A stretch of DNA of 8,086 nucleotides from Hymenobacter sp. (GTDB taxonomy: Bacteria; Bacteroidota; Bacteroidia; Cytophagales; Hymenobacteraceae): assembly GCA_025362615.1 (NCBI GenBank), contig JANYFQ010000441.1:1-8086 (forward strand), written 5' to 3'. The notes below the pieces were generated by a model. It was given only the letters and a program-made list of their open reading frames with translations, did no database searches and was not told the origin of the DNA. This document shows, piece by piece, positions 6,496 to 8,086 of this stretch; the first letter of the stretch is position 1; each line of letters opens with the position of its first letter. Made by a program: the position numbers and the translations under genes.

Positions 6496-8031
6496 ATGAA
6501 AAACCACTACCTGCTCCCTGCCCTGGCGGCGCTGCTGGCCGCTGCGCCTGCCGCCCAGGCCCAACAAGCCTGGCAGCCGTTTCGGGCCAACGTCATCTAC
6601 CAGTACAGCGAAACCGCCACGCCCGGCGACACCACGCACACGCTGCAAGTGGGCGCGGGCGCGGCCGTGGCCGGCTCGCCCGATACGCTCTACCGTTTCA
6701 ACCGCCGCGCCCCGAAGGCCAATGTGCAGCAATTCCTTTCGGGCAACAGCAACAACTATCAACTCGTGGCCGACAACTTGTTCGGGGCCACGTTGCGGGT
6801 GCGGCCGGGGGCCGTGTTTGTGCTGGCTGAGGCCAACGGGCGCACCCTCACGCTGCGGCCCCGCGCCCCGCTGGGCCAGAACTGGGCCGTTGGGCCGGCT
6901 GGCCTCACGGCGCACGTCATGAGCCGGGGCGTAGCGCAAGTGCTGGGCCAGCCCGACTCGGTGGCCTGGCTTATGCTTTCGGATGGCCGGGATGTCCGTC
7001 TCAGCAAACGGTTTGGCTTGGTCGAGGGGCCGTCGCTCGACAGCTACCTCAACGGCCGCAACCGGCGGCGTACCCTTACCATCAGTGGCTTGTCAATTCG
7101 CAACTCCCTCCCGTTGCGGGTGGGGGCGCGGGCGGCGTTCGATTTTCAGCCCGGCGACGTGTTGCAGCGCCACGGCACCAGCAGCTACTCGTTCGGGTCT
7201 GTTTGCTCCGAAACCTGGACCCAGGACAGCGTCATCGCGCGTACTCCCAGCCGCACCGGCGACTCGGTTTCGTATGCCCTCCGCACCCGGACGCTCTACC
7301 GCAACTACGGGCAGGCCGGGGCACCTTTCGGCTTTTGCAGCGCCACGGGCAGCGGTTATTCCGTCACCGTTGTCACCCGGCTGGTTACGTCCGCGATGGG
7401 GGTAAATCAGCAGGTAAGCACCCTTACCGGTGCCTTTGCGGGCAACGGTAGCCCAACTCCTTCCTTTGGTACTGGTGAAGTAACCGGCCCCGCCGTTCGC
7501 AGCGCCCGCTACTTCCGCCGGCCCGAATGGGAGCAACAAACCTGCAACCTGCTCAACGGCCCAGCCACCGACAGCGCCCAACTGCGCCCAATGCTCGACT
7601 ACGGCCGCAGTACCCGCTACGCCCTGGGCCTGGGAGCCACCCGAACGGCCACCTTCAGCTTCAGCGAAACAGATGTTATCGAACTCGTGGCCTACCGCAA
7701 AGGCTCCGAAACCTGGGGTACGTTCTTCAACTTCCGGCAACTGCTGGCTGCCCGCGCCGTGCGCCCGGCAGCCAGCACGGTAGCCTTCCCGCATCCCTGC
7801 GGCGCAGCCCTGACGGTGAAATTCGACCTCACTCGCCCGCAGCCCGTGGCCCTGGCCCTGCGCGACGGCCTGGGCCGCCCGGTGCTTACGCGCCCAGCGG
7901 TGGCATTGCCCGCCGGCAATCAGCAACAGGTTCTGGACACCCAACATTTGCCCGCTGGCCTCTACACGTTGCATATCGGGCTGCTGGGCGAGGGCCGTGC
8001 TGAGGTGTTGAAGGTGGTGAAAGGGGAGTAA
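6496..8031 (+). CDS. Secreted protein of unknown function with T9SS type A C-terminal sorting domain (paralogue 2)
   Basis: A 511-residue tandem paralogue of the gene ending 59 nt upstream. The signal peptide runs to about residue 22 (AQA then QQ). The ATG at 6496 fits that signal and aligns with the paralogue's start. The same landmarks occur in the same order: FRANVIYQYSETATPGDT, ANGRTLTLRPRA, SDGRDVRLSK, AAFDFQPGDV, and CSETWTQDSV with Cys237. Cys281 pairs in alignment with Cys266 of the first copy. The central part (about 240-420) diverges strongly and is somewhat longer, with Cys350 unique to this copy. The T9SS sorting domain covers about 423-511 and ends EVLKVVKGE; Cys435 replaces a Phe of the first copy in its opening motif. 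No terminator or clear promoter lies in the 59-nt gap, so the two are probably one transcript. Export to the surface is well supported; the function is unknown. Confidence 0.88.
   Translation: MKNHYLLPALAALLAAAPAAQAQQAWQPFRANVIYQYSETATPGDTTHTLQVGAGAAVAGSPDTLYRFNRRAPKANVQQFLSGNSNNYQLVADNLFGATLRVRPGAVFVLAEANGRTLTLRPRAPLGQNWAVGPAGLTAHVMSRGVAQVLGQPDSVAWLMLSDGRDVRLSKRFGLVEGPSLDSYLNGRNRRRTLTISGLSIRNSLPLRVGARAAFDFQPGDVLQRHGTSSYSFGSVCSETWTQDSVIARTPSRTGDSVSYALRTRTLYRNYGQAGAPFGFCSATGSGYSVTVVTRLVTSAMGVNQQVSTLTGAFAGNGSPTPSFGTGEVTGPAVRSARYFRRPEWEQQTCNLLNGPATDSAQLRPMLDYGRSTRYALGLGATRTATFSFSETDVIELVAYRKGSETWGTFFNFRQLLAARAVRPAASTVAFPHPCGAALTVKFDLTRPQPVALALRDGLGRPVLTRPAVALPAGNQQQVLDTQHLPAGLYTLHIGLLGEGRAEVLKVVKGE
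7810..7896 (+). repeat. Copy 2 of near-identical sorting-domain DNA
   Basis: Direct-orientation partner of 6218-6304, lying 1,592 bp downstream. It could be a substrate for recombination between the two tandem genes. Confidence 0.75.
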
Positions 8032-8071
8032 AAGCCGGTTGGTGAGGCGGTGCGGGCGGGCGGCTTTTTTT
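8030..8071 (+). terminator. Possible Rho-independent terminator after the T9SS cargo pair
   Basis: The arm aaaagccg (8030-8037) starts within the stop codon of the second cargo gene and is the exact complement of cggctttt (8061-8068). A run of seven T (8065-8071) follows the GC part of the stem. The A-tract, GC stem and T-tract layout is that of an intrinsic terminator, although the GC part is only 4 bp and the loop is long (23 nt). Confidence 0.5.
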
Positions 8072-8084
8072 GCCGCCCGCCCGC
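8052..8084. terminator. Perfect 13-bp GC-rich hairpin with T7 loop
   Basis: The arms gcgggcgggcggc (8052-8064) and gccgcccgcccgc (8072-8084) are exact reverse complements around a loop of seven T. The stem shares bases 8061-8064 with the smaller hairpin at 8030-8071, so the two folds exclude each other. It begins 20 nt after the stop codon and is followed by two T before the window ends, so whether a T tract continues is unknown. It is likely to end or protect the transcript, possibly in both directions. Confidence 0.6.
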
Positions 8085-8086
8085 TT

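Overview
The window reads as a chromosomal segment of a high-GC member of the Bacteroidota, most like Hymenobacter and its relatives (Cytophagales). This rests on three things: two secreted proteins with type IX secretion (T9SS) C-terminal sorting domains, start codons without clear Shine-Dalgarno sequences, and GC-rich coding DNA broken by a short AT-rich intergenic repeat. The genus is an inference; no marker gene is present.

Layout. Positions 1-2289 hold four closely packed plus-strand genes. They are the 3' end of an AAA15/OLD-type ABC ATPase, a stand-alone TOPRIM-like protein (DUF3226-like), a small helical lipoprotein, and an alpha/beta hydrolase that ends abruptly. Gaps between them are 14, 7 and 21 nt, so one transcript is likely. 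The ATPase plus TOPRIM pair has the organisation of split OLD-family systems such as PARIS (AriA/AriB). It is the best candidate here for a little-described, possibly anti-phage, system, but half of the ATPase lies outside the window.

Positions 2281-2438 hold two facing arrays of a degenerate octamer (consensus ATTGTTTA) around a 53-nt GC-richer core. They sit between the convergent hydrolase and patatin genes. The left array supplies the last codons and the stop of the hydrolase, which lacks the usual final helix. The right array ends one base before the patatin stop codon.

Positions 2439-4748 (minus strand) encode a complete patatin-like phospholipase fused to a POTRA-like segment and a BamA/TamA-type outer-membrane barrel. 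A 197-bp divergent intergenic region (4749-4945) with an AT-rich core and a strong hairpin separates it from two tandem plus-strand paralogues (4946-6436 and 6496-8031). Both are secreted proteins of a family I do not recognise, ending in near-identical T9SS type A sorting domains. The window closes on a GC-rich hairpin and T tract, a probable terminator for that pair.

Apart from the ATPase/TOPRIM pair, the genes look like envelope and secretion functions. No RNA gene, CRISPR array, integrase or transposase was seen.
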